A stretch of 64,000 bases of DNA. It comes from JBBDRW01 sp040905265 (GTDB lineage Bacteria; Bacteroidota; Rhodothermia; Balneolales; Balneolaceae). This document shows, one piece after another, positions 34,991 through 43,637 of the stretch (positions within the stretch are counted from its first letter, which is position 1; every line of letters starts with the position of its first letter). The stretch is taken from the NCBI GenBank assembly GCA_040905265.1, contig JBBDRW010000181.1, positions 7,113 through 71,112 on the forward strand. Direction: 5' to 3'. The translations under genes and the position numbers were made by a program. The notes beneath the pieces were generated by a model. The model saw only the letters and a program-made list of their open reading frames with translations. It made no database searches and was not told where the DNA came from.

Positions 34991-36994
34991 ATGATTTTTG
35001 ATAAAAATATAGATGCTGCTGCCGGTTTTTTCGGGATTAGAAATCTTGCAATCTGGCTGATACCGGCTGCCCTTCTGTTCGGTTTATATTCATGTTCTTC
35101 CACCTCCATGCTGGAGGGGACTGTCTCCTATCCAATCGCTGCCCTGAACGAAATTGAAACCCCAACCCCTGATCCACGCATTGGATTACGTGCCGGACTG
35201 TTTGATGCGGAAGAGGCGATCTGGAACATGAACAAGCTCTCGACTGTCCTCCCACCGGATGATTTTATCGGTTCGACCAACTCCGACCTCGCATTTAAGG
35301 AAAATTATGCAATCCAGGGGAATTACAACGGATTTATCGTTTGGGATATCTCGAATCCAGCCTCACCGGAACTGGTTGTCGACTTTCTCTGTCCTGCCTC
35401 ACAGAGTGATGTATCCGTCTACGGAGATCTCCTGTTTGTATCCGGCGAGGGGTTTGAAGGGCGCCTGGACTGCGGTACAGAGGGAGTTCAGGAGACCGTC
35501 AGTCCGGACCGTCTCCGGGGCATCCGTATTTTTGATATTTCAGATATTGAAAATCCCGAGTACATCTCAAACGTACAGACCTGCCGGGGATCTCATACCC
35601 ACTCTGTACATGAAGCCCCCGGAGATTCCGAGAATGTCTACATCTATGTATCCGGATCAGCCCCCGTACGGCCGGCCGAGGAACTTCCCGGCTGTATCGG
35701 TGTCCTGCCCGAGGACGATCCGGATACTGCCCTGTTCCGTATCGAAGTCATTCAGGTACCGCTTGCCAATCCTGAAAACGCTGCTATTGTGAACTCCCCC
35801 AGAATTTTTGACGATCTGACGGCCCCTCCTACTCACGGCATGTCCCAGGCAGATATTGACGCTGCCAAAGAGGCAAATCTCTTTATTGCCGAAGTTCACG
35901 GAGAACACCACGTACTGCCGTCACGATTGGCCAGACAATATCTCGAGCAGTTTGTCAGGGAGAGGAATGGGAGCGGCGCACCTACGGCAGCAGACAGTAC
36001 CAGGTTGCAGCAGCTCCTTCCGGAACTTATCGCCTCCCGCCTTGCTGACCAGGAAGAGCACCGGACAGAACGGGGACCGAACCAGTGTCACGACATCACA
36101 CTCTATCCGGAAATCGGCCTGGCCGGCGGAGCGTGTGAAGGGTATGGACTCTTGTTAGACATCGAAGATCCTGCAAGCCCGGTACGCGTTGATGCTGTTG
36201 CTGACTCCAACTTTGCCTACTGGCACTCTGCAACCCTGAGCAACGATGGCAGCAAAATCCTCTTCACAGATGAATGGGGCGGCGGTGCTCAGCCAAAATG
36301 CCGGGAGAATGACCCCATGGAGTGGGGAGCAAATGCAATATTTACAATCAGTGACGACAACACCATGGAGTTCGAAAGCTATTTCAAACTCCCGGCAGCA
36401 CAGACACCGCAAGAGAACTGTGTCGCACACAATGGGTCGTTAATTCCGATTCCCGGACGGGATATCATGGTACAGTCCTGGTACCAGGGGGGAATCTCCG
36501 TGTTCGACTGGACCGATCCCAAAAATCCGGTTGAAATTGCCTATCACGACCGCGGGCCCGTCAATCCCGACCGCATGCAGATGGGCGGAAGCTGGTCAGT
36601 CTACTGGTACAATGGAGTGCTTGTCAGCTCAGAAATCGCCCGTGGACTCGACATCTTTGAACTGCAGCCAAGCCCCTGGCTAACTGAAAACGAGATTGCC
36701 GCAGCCAATACTGTACAGTTCGGCCATTTGAACGCACAGGGCCAGCCAATGATTACCTGGGAACCCTCCTTCGTCCTTGCCAAAGCGTATCTGGATCAGA
36801 TTCAGCGTGATGGTGGGTTGACGACTGAACAGATTGCCATAATCCGGCAGCAACTATTCGAAGCGGAGAATGCATCCGGGGCTGGCCAGCGCGGGATCCT
36901 TGCAGATCTTTCTGACAGGGTAGACGAGTTGGCAAGTAGTTCCATGCAAGATAAAAAGATGTCACTGCTGAGTGATGTTGTCAGGTCGCTGTGA
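34991..36994 (+). CDS. LVIVD-repeat beta-propeller lipoprotein
   Basis: 667 aa from 34991, where a GGTGG lies seven bases upstream; an in-frame ATG at 34973 would add six residues. Signal: LAIWLIPAALLFGLYSCSS (lipobox Cys). LVIVD-type repeats are visible as short strands: YNGFIVWDISNPASPELV, GIRIFDISDIENPEYIS, YGLLLDIEDPASPVRV and GGISVFDWTDPKNPVEIAY. Conserved His/Cys sites occur in CRGSHTHSVHEAP, NQCHDITLYPE and ENCVAHNGSL. The C-terminus is helical. It follows the DUF305 gene, suggesting a joint envelope function. Biochemical role unknown. Confidence 0.83.
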   Translation: MIFDKNIDAAAGFFGIRNLAIWLIPAALLFGLYSCSSTSMLEGTVSYPIAALNEIETPTPDPRIGLRAGLFDAEEAIWNMNKLSTVLPPDDFIGSTNSDLAFKENYAIQGNYNGFIVWDISNPASPELVVDFLCPASQSDVSVYGDLLFVSGEGFEGRLDCGTEGVQETVSPDRLRGIRIFDISDIENPEYISNVQTCRGSHTHSVHEAPGDSENVYIYVSGSAPVRPAEELPGCIGVLPEDDPDTALFRIEVIQVPLANPENAAIVNSPRIFDDLTAPPTHGMSQADIDAAKEANLFIAEVHGEHHVLPSRLARQYLEQFVRERNGSGAPTAADSTRLQQLLPELIASRLADQEEHRTERGPNQCHDITLYPEIGLAGGACEGYGLLLDIEDPASPVRVDAVADSNFAYWHSATLSNDGSKILFTDEWGGGAQPKCRENDPMEWGANAIFTISDDNTMEFESYFKLPAAQTPQENCVAHNGSLIPIPGRDIMVQSWYQGGISVFDWTDPKNPVEIAYHDRGPVNPDRMQMGGSWSVYWYNGVLVSSEIARGLDIFELQPSPWLTENEIAAANTVQFGHLNAQGQPMITWEPSFVLAKAYLDQIQRDGGLTTEQIAIIRQQLFEAENASGAGQRGILADLSDRVDELASSSMQDKKMSLLSDVVRSL

Positions 36995-37123
36995 GGTCTA
37001 TTTTTGGATCCCTCCCAGCAACAGCCTCGTAGTGATTGAATCTTTCTACGCTTTGTCGTCGTACAGAGTAGATGAATTCTGGTTCAAACTGAACAGAAGA
37101 CCTGAACAAATACCTCACTAGTT

Positions 37124-37285
37124 ATGAGCGATCTTATTAAAATCATCTGTGCCGTAATCCTGCCTCCTCTTGGCGTCTTTCTGGAAGTTGGAATCAAAGG
37201 AGCTTTCTGGCTCAATATTCTCCTGACAATTCTGGGTTATATTCCAGGAATTGTCCATGCCGTCTGGATTATTGCGAGACGCTAA
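37124..37285 (+). CDS. Pmp3/YqaE family small membrane protein
   Basis: A 53-residue protein reading MSDLIKIICAVILPPLGVFL, then EVGIKGAFWLNILLTILGYI and PGIVHAVWIIARR. It has two hydrophobic helices, the ILPPLGVFLE motif of helix 1 and GYIPGIVHAxW of helix 2, diagnostic of the UPF0057/Pmp3 family. Such proteins affect membrane potential and salt tolerance in yeast and plants; the bacterial role is unclear. It is short and easily missed by length-limited gene finders. It stands 144 bp before the ABM-fold gene of the cobalamin-sensor locus, likely as a separate unit. Confidence 0.92.
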   Translation: MSDLIKIICAVILPPLGVFLEVGIKGAFWLNILLTILGYIPGIVHAVWIIARR

Positions 37286-37429
37286 AAAATTTCATTCAGC
37301 ATAAACCGTCATAGGTTGGTTATTGTATCTGTGGTTGAGAAACTTGTAAACACCTGTTTCGCTCTTCAATTCTTGTGCTCATGATTCCCGATATTGCGAA
37401 TATTCAGTTACTGTCGGAGGCGTTATCTT

Positions 37430-37735
37430 ATGAATCCTGGATTTACAGCCATCAGCAAGTTTGAAATCAAAAACAACATGGAGGAAGAGGTTCGGGAAGC
37501 GTTCCGAAACCGTCCCGGTTTTGTTGAGAATGCAGACGGATTTATTCGACTGGATGTGATCAGTCCCAAAGAGAACCCGTCAGAAATTTGGCTGATCACC
37601 CATTGGGCAGATGAAGACTCTTTCCATCACTGGCACAAGAATCACAAGAGTGACTCTCACCAGAATATACCAAAGGGCCTCAAACTGGTTAAGCGCAGCT
37701 TTACATTGACATATTACGAACACATATCGTCATGA
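37430..37735 (+). CDS. Antibiotic biosynthesis monooxygenase (ABM/IsdG-like) domain protein
   Basis: 101 aa from 37430, with a GGAGG nine bases upstream; the frame reaches back to 37394. A single dimeric alpha/beta-barrel ABM fold: FTAISKFEIKNNMEEEVREAF, then FVENADGFIRLDV, EIWLITHWADEDSFHHWHKN and a C-terminal TLTYYEHIS. The Trp in HWADEDSF and the His-rich FHHWHKNHK helix recall heme-degrading IsdG-type members, but function in the family varies widely (quinol monooxygenation, heme cleavage, structural). It is 19 bp before the cobalamin-binding protein, so it probably shares its transcript. A direct role with the B12 sensor is conjecture. Confidence 0.82.
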   Translation: MNPGFTAISKFEIKNNMEEEVREAFRNRPGFVENADGFIRLDVISPKENPSEIWLITHWADEDSFHHWHKNHKSDSHQNIPKGLKLVKRSFTLTYYEHISS

Positions 37736-37754
37736 TTATGATCGGAGTTGCATT

Positions 37755-38813
37755 ATGAGCCAAAAGGACTTACTTCTAACCGATATTATCGATGAGCAAA
37801 AAATGGTGTTGGGACGGAAGATCACGGACCGGTATTTTCAAGCATATCCGACACTTGAGGTAAAGTATGGAAAAATCGGAAGAGAGAAATGTCTGGAGGA
37901 TACACTCTATCATCTTGATCAATTGATATCGAGTGTAGAAGTGAACAGCCAAATACTCTTCAACAACTATCTGGAGTGGGTCGATATACTCCTGAGGGAA
38001 CGTCACATTCCGACCCGAGACCTGCAGAACCATCTGGTTGTGATGAGAGCTGTATTGAACGATACTCTACAACCGGAACAGTCTCAATTTGTAGATCCAT
38101 ATCTGGAAGAGGGTATACGTTTTCTACAAAATCTGATACCTGAATCGGTCACCTATCTCCATACAGAGAACCCACTTTATCAGGAGTCCAAATTGTATCT
38201 CAACGCCCTGCTTCAGGGTGACAGGAAAGAGGCATCCCGATTGATCGATGGCCTGGTTTCCAAAAAGATTCCGATCAAACAGATCTATGAATATATTTTT
38301 CAGATATCCCAATATGAAATCGGTGCCCTCTGGCAGACAAACAGAATCTCTGTCGCCCAGGAGCACTTCTCAACGGCTGCTACCCAGCAGAATATGGCCA
38401 GGCTCTACCCCCATATCTTTTCAACGGAACGAAAAGGGATGAAGCTGGTTGCCTGCTCGGTTGCCGGAGAACTGCATGAAATTGGCATCCGGATGGTCTC
38501 CGACTTCTTTGAAATGGAGGGCTGGGACACCTACTATATGGGTGCGAATATGCCTGCATCACAGCTTATAGAGATGCTTGAGGAGTATAAGGCGGATGTA
38601 CTCGCAATCTCCGTCTCCCTCTCCGTACATATCCGTGTGGCAGAGTCTCTGATCAGGAACGTACGACAGCAAAAACAACTGGACCGAATCAAGATCATGA
38701 CCGGAGGCATCCCATTCAACCTGGAACCAAATCTCTGGAAAGAGATCGGCGCCGATGCAACGGCTCCCACAGCACAGATGGCAATTGAAACCGCGGCACA
38801 ATGGGCACAGTGA
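37755..38813 (+). CDS. Stand-alone cobalamin-binding photoreceptor-like protein (CarH-type B12 domain, no DNA-binding domain)
   Basis: 352 aa. Residues 1-130 form a helical domain I cannot name, faintly like RsbRD-type sensor N-termini. Residues 140-225 are the cobalamin four-helix cap, with ALWQTNRISVAQEHF giving W193-x9-E203-H204, the signature of light-sensing CarH/LitR proteins. Residues 228-352 are the Rossmann-like B12 domain: SVAGELHEIGIRMVSDFF holds E239-x-H241-x-x-G244 (axial-ligand His), then AISVSLSVHI and MTGGIP. The spacing from W193 to H241 (48) is close to the 46 of Thermus CarH as I recall it. The residue after the Trp is Gln, not the His reported there to ligate cobalt after illumination. 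The MerR-type HTH of CarH is absent. The 3' end overlaps the kinase start, so signal output through that kinase is inferred. Confidence 0.85.
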   Translation: MSQKDLLLTDIIDEQKMVLGRKITDRYFQAYPTLEVKYGKIGREKCLEDTLYHLDQLISSVEVNSQILFNNYLEWVDILLRERHIPTRDLQNHLVVMRAVLNDTLQPEQSQFVDPYLEEGIRFLQNLIPESVTYLHTENPLYQESKLYLNALLQGDRKEASRLIDGLVSKKIPIKQIYEYIFQISQYEIGALWQTNRISVAQEHFSTAATQQNMARLYPHIFSTERKGMKLVACSVAGELHEIGIRMVSDFFEMEGWDTYYMGANMPASQLIEMLEEYKADVLAISVSLSVHIRVAESLIRNVRQQKQLDRIKIMTGGIPFNLEPNLWKEIGADATAPTAQMAIETAAQWAQ

Positions 38814-40009
38814 TGGCGTCAGAAGATTTCGGACCCTCCGGAGTTACTTTTTTTATTGATCCTGACGGGGTAGTCCGTAAAGTGCTCCACGACTCGGTTG
38901 GAATTTTTTCAGATGGTGATCCCGTTGATCAACCGCTCTCTGCCTTTATCAATGAATCCGATCGTAAAAAATGTGAAAATCTGATTCGAAAGGTACACGA
39001 ACGTGAAGTGATCTATAACTGGGAACTCCATGTGAAGATCCGTGGAAAGAGAGAGTTGCTGATCTTCTCCGGAATTAAACGGAATCAGGAAGCGCTGCTG
39101 ATTGGTACCGGAACCCCGGTGGATACTGAAAAATACCTCGATGAATTGATGCGGATTAACAATGAACATGTAAATGATCTGCGTACCATGATGAAGGAGA
39201 GATCGGACTTGCACAGGGATTCAGCTTATATGAATGAATTGAGCCGGCTGAATAATGAACTCTCCAACACCCAGAGGCAGCTTCTTAAAAAAACGAGTGA
39301 ACTGGAACGAAGTAATGAACTCAAGAACCGCATGTTTGGGATGGCTGCTCATGACCTTCGCAGCCCCCTGTCCGTCATACTAAGCTTTTCCGAACTGCTG
39401 TTGGATGAGAATGAGATGAAACCGTTTCTGAATGAGGAGAATCTGGTGATGGTCAGAGAAATGAAGAACTCCAGTGAACATATGATCGAGATCATTGAGG
39501 ATATGCTCGATATCTCGGCGATTGAATCTGGTAGTGTACAACTTCAAACCGAATCGATTGATCTGAATACATTCATATTCCACCTGGTAAAACTGAACCG
39601 GATCACCTCGGACAAGAAGGAGATCCAGATCCGGACAGAGCTGGCTGACAAATCGGTCTCACGGGAGATCGACACCCGGAAATTTACTCAGGTCATGAAT
39701 AACCTTCTGACCAATGCAATCAAGTATTCAAACCCCGGTACAACCATTACGGCAGGCACAGAAATCAGGGAGGGGGAGAAATGGCCTGTGCGGATTTTTG
39801 TACGAGATGAAGGGGTTGGCATCCCGGAAAAAGAGTTGAAAAATCTGTTTAAACCTTTTTCTAAAACAAGCGTGGAACCAACTGGTGGAGAGAAGAGTAC
39901 AGGTCTTGGACTGGCCATATCCAAACGAATTACAGAAGCACATCACGGCCGAATCCGGGCAGAGAGAAACAGCGGTTCCGGGATGACGTTTTGGGTAGAG
40001 CTTCCCTGA
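38813..40009 (+). CDS. PAS-like sensor histidine kinase coupled to the B12 protein
   Basis: 398 aa from 38813, whose ATG shares bases with the preceding stop (TGATG); an in-frame ATG 12 nt upstream (38801) is possible. N-terminal residues 5-105 form a PAS-like fold (TFFIDPDGVVRKVL, YNWELHVKIRGKRELLIFSG) with no membrane segment, so it is cytoplasmic. A coiled coil at about 108-170 leads to HisKA (H180 in GMAAHDLRSPLSV). The ATPase has N-box NNLLTNAIKYS, G1 VRDEGVGIPE and G2 STGLGLAISKR. All catalytic elements look intact. No response regulator is encoded nearby, so its target is elsewhere. Tight coupling suggests the cobalamin protein is its input. Confidence 0.88.
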   Translation: MASEDFGPSGVTFFIDPDGVVRKVLHDSVGIFSDGDPVDQPLSAFINESDRKKCENLIRKVHEREVIYNWELHVKIRGKRELLIFSGIKRNQEALLIGTGTPVDTEKYLDELMRINNEHVNDLRTMMKERSDLHRDSAYMNELSRLNNELSNTQRQLLKKTSELERSNELKNRMFGMAAHDLRSPLSVILSFSELLLDENEMKPFLNEENLVMVREMKNSSEHMIEIIEDMLDISAIESGSVQLQTESIDLNTFIFHLVKLNRITSDKKEIQIRTELADKSVSREIDTRKFTQVMNNLLTNAIKYSNPGTTITAGTEIREGEKWPVRIFVRDEGVGIPEKELKNLFKPFSKTSVEPTGGEKSTGLGLAISKRITEAHHGRIRAERNSGSGMTFWVELP

Positions 40010-40013
40010 GCAT

Positions 40014-40943
40014 CTACTCCGCGCTCAAATCCAGGCCCTGCCATCCGACAGGGCGTTTTTCACCCGCTTCAATGGCCACATCCAGACGATTTTGCGGCGG
40101 AGGAAGCTGGCAGGTGGTCATGGTACTGAACGCACAGGGTGGATTGTATGCTTTGTTAAAATCGATGACGGTCATGTTGTTTTCATCCGGGAATGGAATA
40201 TACATATAGCGCCCCCCCTGAAATGTTTCTGTCCGGTTGGTATGATCGGCAAGGATAAGAAACAATCCGCTGTCTGATTCGAAAGCGTCAAGAGTCTGGA
40301 GCTCTCCATCTACCGTAAACTCCACCCTCCCGGGCGTTTCCCTCTGAATTGTCTGTCCAAGTACATTGATTACCTCAATGGTTCTCTCCTCCGGCCAGGG
40401 TACCAATCGTGCCTCGAGGTGCCACTCAGGGTCGAGTGGGTAGAAAGGAAACCCTTCAAACCGGTCCGCTTCGGGTGTATCGCGGTTGTAAATACGAATG
40501 CCGTGAACTCCGTCCCGGGTATCGACAAACCATATCAGATCTTCATACTCGATTCTGGGCCTGTTCTCCCCATCAAAAATAACCATGTCACGGACAGTTT
40601 CACCCTCATGGGTGATCATGACGCCCTCCGCAACCTCCATGCGTATCGTATCTCCCTCCTGAATGAACGTCCCTGCCATCTCCGGCATCCCTCCCACTTC
40701 AAAGCGAATATCACGTTCCTCACCGCTGCCGAAACTGTTTTCACCCTCTTCCAGCCAGATCAGATCAGCCAGCCGTAGCCAGCCGGTTGGTTCTGTCAAC
40801 CTCATAACCCGATACTCTTTCCAGTCGTTTATCTCCTCTGCGTAGTTGTCGGGAACGGGAGCTTCACCCGGCTGATCCGGTGAACAGGCGGCAAAGAACA
40901 CGAATACAGATATCAGACAAAGCAGTTTGGTTCGATTTATCAT
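40014..40943 (-). CDS. DUF1684 domain lipoprotein
   Basis: 309 aa from 40943, chosen because GGAGGG lies seven bases before this ATG; an earlier in-frame ATG (40958) is part of that site. Lipoprotein signal LLCLISVFVFFAACS. DUF1684 features are TEPTGWLRLADLIWLEEGENSFGS near the N-terminus and the C-terminal ending YNPPCAFSTMTTCQLPPPQNR. The function of the family is unknown. It is last in a four-gene minus-strand operon with UnbU and CRTAC1 proteins, 22 bp after UnbU. Its 3' end is convergent with the kinase gene and contains that gene's terminator. Confidence 0.87.
   Translation of the reverse strand: MINRTKLLCLISVFVFFAACSPDQPGEAPVPDNYAEEINDWKEYRVMRLTEPTGWLRLADLIWLEEGENSFGSGEERDIRFEVGGMPEMAGTFIQEGDTIRMEVAEGVMITHEGETVRDMVIFDGENRPRIEYEDLIWFVDTRDGVHGIRIYNRDTPEADRFEGFPFYPLDPEWHLEARLVPWPEERTIEVINVLGQTIQRETPGRVEFTVDGELQTLDAFESDSGLFLILADHTNRTETFQGGRYMYIPFPDENNMTVIDFNKAYNPPCAFSTMTTCQLPPPQNRLDVAIEAGEKRPVGWQGLDLSAE
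40035..40060 (+). terminator. Terminator of the kinase transcript, inside the DUF1684 coding end
   Basis: Stem GCCCTG (40035-40040) with CAGGGC (40049-40054), 8-nt loop, then GTTTTT. It begins 25 bp after the kinase stop codon and lies within the last codons of the convergent DUF1684 gene. Confidence 0.72.
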
Positions 40944-40965
40944 CAGCAAACCCTCCATTTAGAAT

Positions 40966-41787
40966 TCAACGTTTCTCACGGCCCTTATATTCTTGCATCC
41001 ACATCTCAACGAGCAGGGCAATCGGGCCAACGACAAACAGAGCATAGAACGGCGCGTAGACCGCTTCATTCAGTCGGAAGAAAAATTCAGTAAATGCAAT
41101 CAAAAAGGCCACCAGACAACGTCCGTTCCGTGTTGAAACCGTCGTTTTCGGATCTGTAATCATGAAGAGGACAAAGAGTTGATACATCGGCCCTGTCAGC
41201 GGTGCAACCTCGCTCATGAAATGATCCCCCGTCAGGTAACTCCGCAACACGGCAAAGAGGAGAAAAGAGAGAACATAGACCGCACTGACATGAAAGAGCC
41301 GGACTTGCCAGAGAACGAGGAAGCCGATAAACCATATCACCAACATGGCCCACATGTTGCTTCCCCACTGGATGCTCAGAACCGCAGCGTAGTCAGACGC
41401 GAGCAGTATAATCATGACGATGCCAAAATTGGTCGGATTCCATAGGTGACGGCCCCGGTACCGCAAGACATACTTGGAGGCGATCGAGATCATGGCACAG
41501 AGCACAAATGGCCAGATCATTGGGGAACGAACCAATATTCCTGCACTGTTTCCAGAGATAAAGGCACTCGACAGGTTCCGCCACTCTCCTGTCATGACTT
41601 TGTGGAGTAACAGGTCCGTGAGCATCGCGGCGGCAATCGCAGCTATGAACTTGTCCCAGCCGTCCAGTACTCCAAACGAAATATGGGCAGCGATGACAAC
41701 ACCGGAGATAAGCCCGGGGCCTATATAACTTTTCGGTATGTGGGTGATCCTCAGCTTCTCCAGGAGAGCGGTCTGAAATGGACTCAT
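40966..41787 (-). CDS. UnbU/RnfD-like integral membrane protein
   Basis: 273 aa with about nine hydrophobic segments. The fold resembles the NqrB/RnfD flavin-transport subunit family, the group to which enediyne-cluster UnbU belongs: LISGVVIAAHISFGVLDGWD, AFISGNSAGILVRSP, RGRHLWNPTNFGIVMIILL and FVLFMITDPKTTVSTRNGR. The DPKTT motif near the C-terminus is the covalent-flavin threonine region of RnfD/NqrB, so flavin attachment is plausible. The gene overlaps the upstream CRTAC1 gene by 4 nt. Pairing with ASPIC/UnbV proteins is the same pairing seen in enediyne clusters, but no polyketide synthase is present here. A membrane redox role is inferred. Confidence 0.78.
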   Translation of the reverse strand: MSPFQTALLEKLRITHIPKSYIGPGLISGVVIAAHISFGVLDGWDKFIAAIAAAMLTDLLLHKVMTGEWRNLSSAFISGNSAGILVRSPMIWPFVLCAMISIASKYVLRYRGRHLWNPTNFGIVMIILLASDYAAVLSIQWGSNMWAMLVIWFIGFLVLWQVRLFHVSAVYVLSFLLFAVLRSYLTGDHFMSEVAPLTGPMYQLFVLFMITDPKTTVSTRNGRCLVAFLIAFTEFFFRLNEAVYAPFYALFVVGPIALLVEMWMQEYKGREKR

Positions 41788-43595
41788 ACCCCTCCTTCAG
41801 ACGGTTCACGGATCCGGTGAAGCCGGTTCGCCTCGGGTGATTCGATAGTCTGAAGCCGGCCGGATGGCCAACGTATCTCAACCTTCTCCACGGCTGTTGA
41901 TTGCCCCAGCCCAAAATGTACGGCACGCTGGCTTTGGGAACTGAACGAGTCCCCACCGGCCACAACCCGCCTCTGCTTCTGGCCATCCCAGTAGAGATCC
42001 ACAATCGCACCGATTGCACTACGGTTGCTCTCCACCCCATCCAGGCTAAAACTGATCCATTGATGGCCTGGTCGGGTGTGATTCCTGTAGACCCGGGCAG
42101 GGCCGTTCTGGCTGGCTACGATCAGGTCGAGTACACCACGGTTCCAGAGGTCGGCATACGCTATGGACCGGCTGTCCAGTGTAAGAGCACCCCCCACCGC
42201 AGAAGAGACCTCCCGGAAACGGCCGGCACCATCATTGAGCCAGATCTTGTTCTGCTGGTATCCGGAGAAGGTACGGTTATTCATTGCCGGCCAGTTGTTG
42301 GCATCGATAATAATGTTTCGGTTCCCCCCTACCACTTTTGCATAATCATACCAGTAATCGGTCCCCTCTTCAGCCGATACATACCCATTGGCTACGTAGA
42401 GGTCGAGATGCCCGTCGTTATTCATATCCATGAACTGCCCGCCATAACCCCATTCTCCCAGCTCAATTCCAAGATTCCCTGCCAAATTCCGGTATGTGGG
42501 GACATCGCCGGTTGAACTTCGGTCAGGGGTCCATAGATTGTTCCCCTGCATCAAGACACCCGCTTCTGAAATATTGGTGATGTAGATCGAGAGCTCTCCC
42601 TGGTTCATGATATCTCCAAATGCTACACTCATTCCACTTTTTGGGACGAATCCCATCCCAGCTTGCTCTCCCGAGTTCACAAACCCTGCTCCACCCTGGT
42701 TAATGTAGAGTTCATCTACTCCATAGTCGTTGGCGAGCACCAGGTCCGGGTATCCGGAACCGTTCAGATCGGCGGCGGCGGCGGCCAAGGTCCAGCGGTG
42801 TGTTTCAAGAAGTCCCGTCTCCTCGGTAACATCGCGAAAGGTTCCATCTCCCCGGTTTTCAAATAGATAGTTACGCCCTCCATTGGTAGCATATTCGTAA
42901 CTGTCGGGCATGATCCGGGTCGTCATCAGGTTCCAGAAGTCAATGTCCTCATGAAAATAGCCTCCTATGAAGAGATCGAGCAATCCGTCTCTGTTGTAAT
43001 CGAACCAGACAGCCGTATTGGCATTCACCCATTCCGGCAGTCCGGCCTCCTCCGTAACACGGGTAAATCCGGTTCCCTCATCATTCCGGTACAGTTCCGG
43101 CTTCCCCCAGCGATAGACAAAGAGGTCTTCGTAACCGTTGTTATTGTAATCTCCCCAGACGGCACCCATCGAGACTCCCAACCCCTCGACATTCAGATCG
43201 GCCACTCCCAGCTCTTCTGCCCTATCCATAAAAGAGCCATCTCCCTGGTTCAGGTAGAGCGCGTTTTGGGTTCCGAATCGGCTGTTAGTCAGATAGATGT
43301 CCTGCAGTCCGTCACTGTTTACATCAGAAATGGAGACAGATGCACCAACGGAAGCGACCTGAGGGTGAATATGATCCAGTTTCGGGTCCAGGTCCGGCCG
43401 TTCATGCAGAAAGTTGATACCGATCGATTCTGAGACCTCCTCCAGATAAAACCCATATCTCTCCAGGGTCTCTTCCGGATTCTCGACCACCGTAGAGCGG
43501 TTCATCTCATCGTACTTCTTCATCGCTGTCGGAACAGCCAGAAGCCCGACGAAAAAGAGAACAATGAATAATTTAGAAACGGATTTACGGTCCAT
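41784..43595 (-). CDS. CRTAC1 family protein (FG-GAP/VCBS repeats plus ASPIC/UnbV domain)
   Basis: 603 aa with a signal peptide or anchor (LFIVLFFVGLLAVPTA). Residues 60-500 contain FG-GAP/VCBS-type propeller repeats with Ca-binding DxNxDG loops: DVNSDGLQDIYLTNSRFG, DYNNNGYEDLFVYRWG, DYNRDGLLDLFIGG, DLNGSGYPDLVLAND and DMNNDGHLDLYVANGY. The C-terminal ASPIC/UnbV domain has GHQWISFSLDGVESNRSAIGA and AVHFGLGQSTAVEKVEIRWPSG. Probably an exported Ca-binding surface or periplasmic protein; biochemical role unknown. Overlaps UnbU and lies 42 bp after the 1159-aa protein. Confidence 0.88.
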   Translation of the reverse strand: MDRKSVSKLFIVLFFVGLLAVPTAMKKYDEMNRSTVVENPEETLERYGFYLEEVSESIGINFLHERPDLDPKLDHIHPQVASVGASVSISDVNSDGLQDIYLTNSRFGTQNALYLNQGDGSFMDRAEELGVADLNVEGLGVSMGAVWGDYNNNGYEDLFVYRWGKPELYRNDEGTGFTRVTEEAGLPEWVNANTAVWFDYNRDGLLDLFIGGYFHEDIDFWNLMTTRIMPDSYEYATNGGRNYLFENRGDGTFRDVTEETGLLETHRWTLAAAAADLNGSGYPDLVLANDYGVDELYINQGGAGFVNSGEQAGMGFVPKSGMSVAFGDIMNQGELSIYITNISEAGVLMQGNNLWTPDRSSTGDVPTYRNLAGNLGIELGEWGYGGQFMDMNNDGHLDLYVANGYVSAEEGTDYWYDYAKVVGGNRNIIIDANNWPAMNNRTFSGYQQNKIWLNDGAGRFREVSSAVGGALTLDSRSIAYADLWNRGVLDLIVASQNGPARVYRNHTRPGHQWISFSLDGVESNRSAIGAIVDLYWDGQKQRRVVAGGDSFSSQSQRAVHFGLGQSTAVEKVEIRWPSGRLQTIESPEANRLHRIREPSEGGV

Positions 43596-43637
43596 GGTTC
43601 AAAGATCTATTCTGTGTTCTAATAGAAGTAAAGTCTT

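Noticed and set aside
37394..37429. Upstream in-frame start for the ABM protein
   Set aside because: The sequence from 37430 has a GGAGG at the right distance and the family's N-terminus; the extra 12 residues do not fit.
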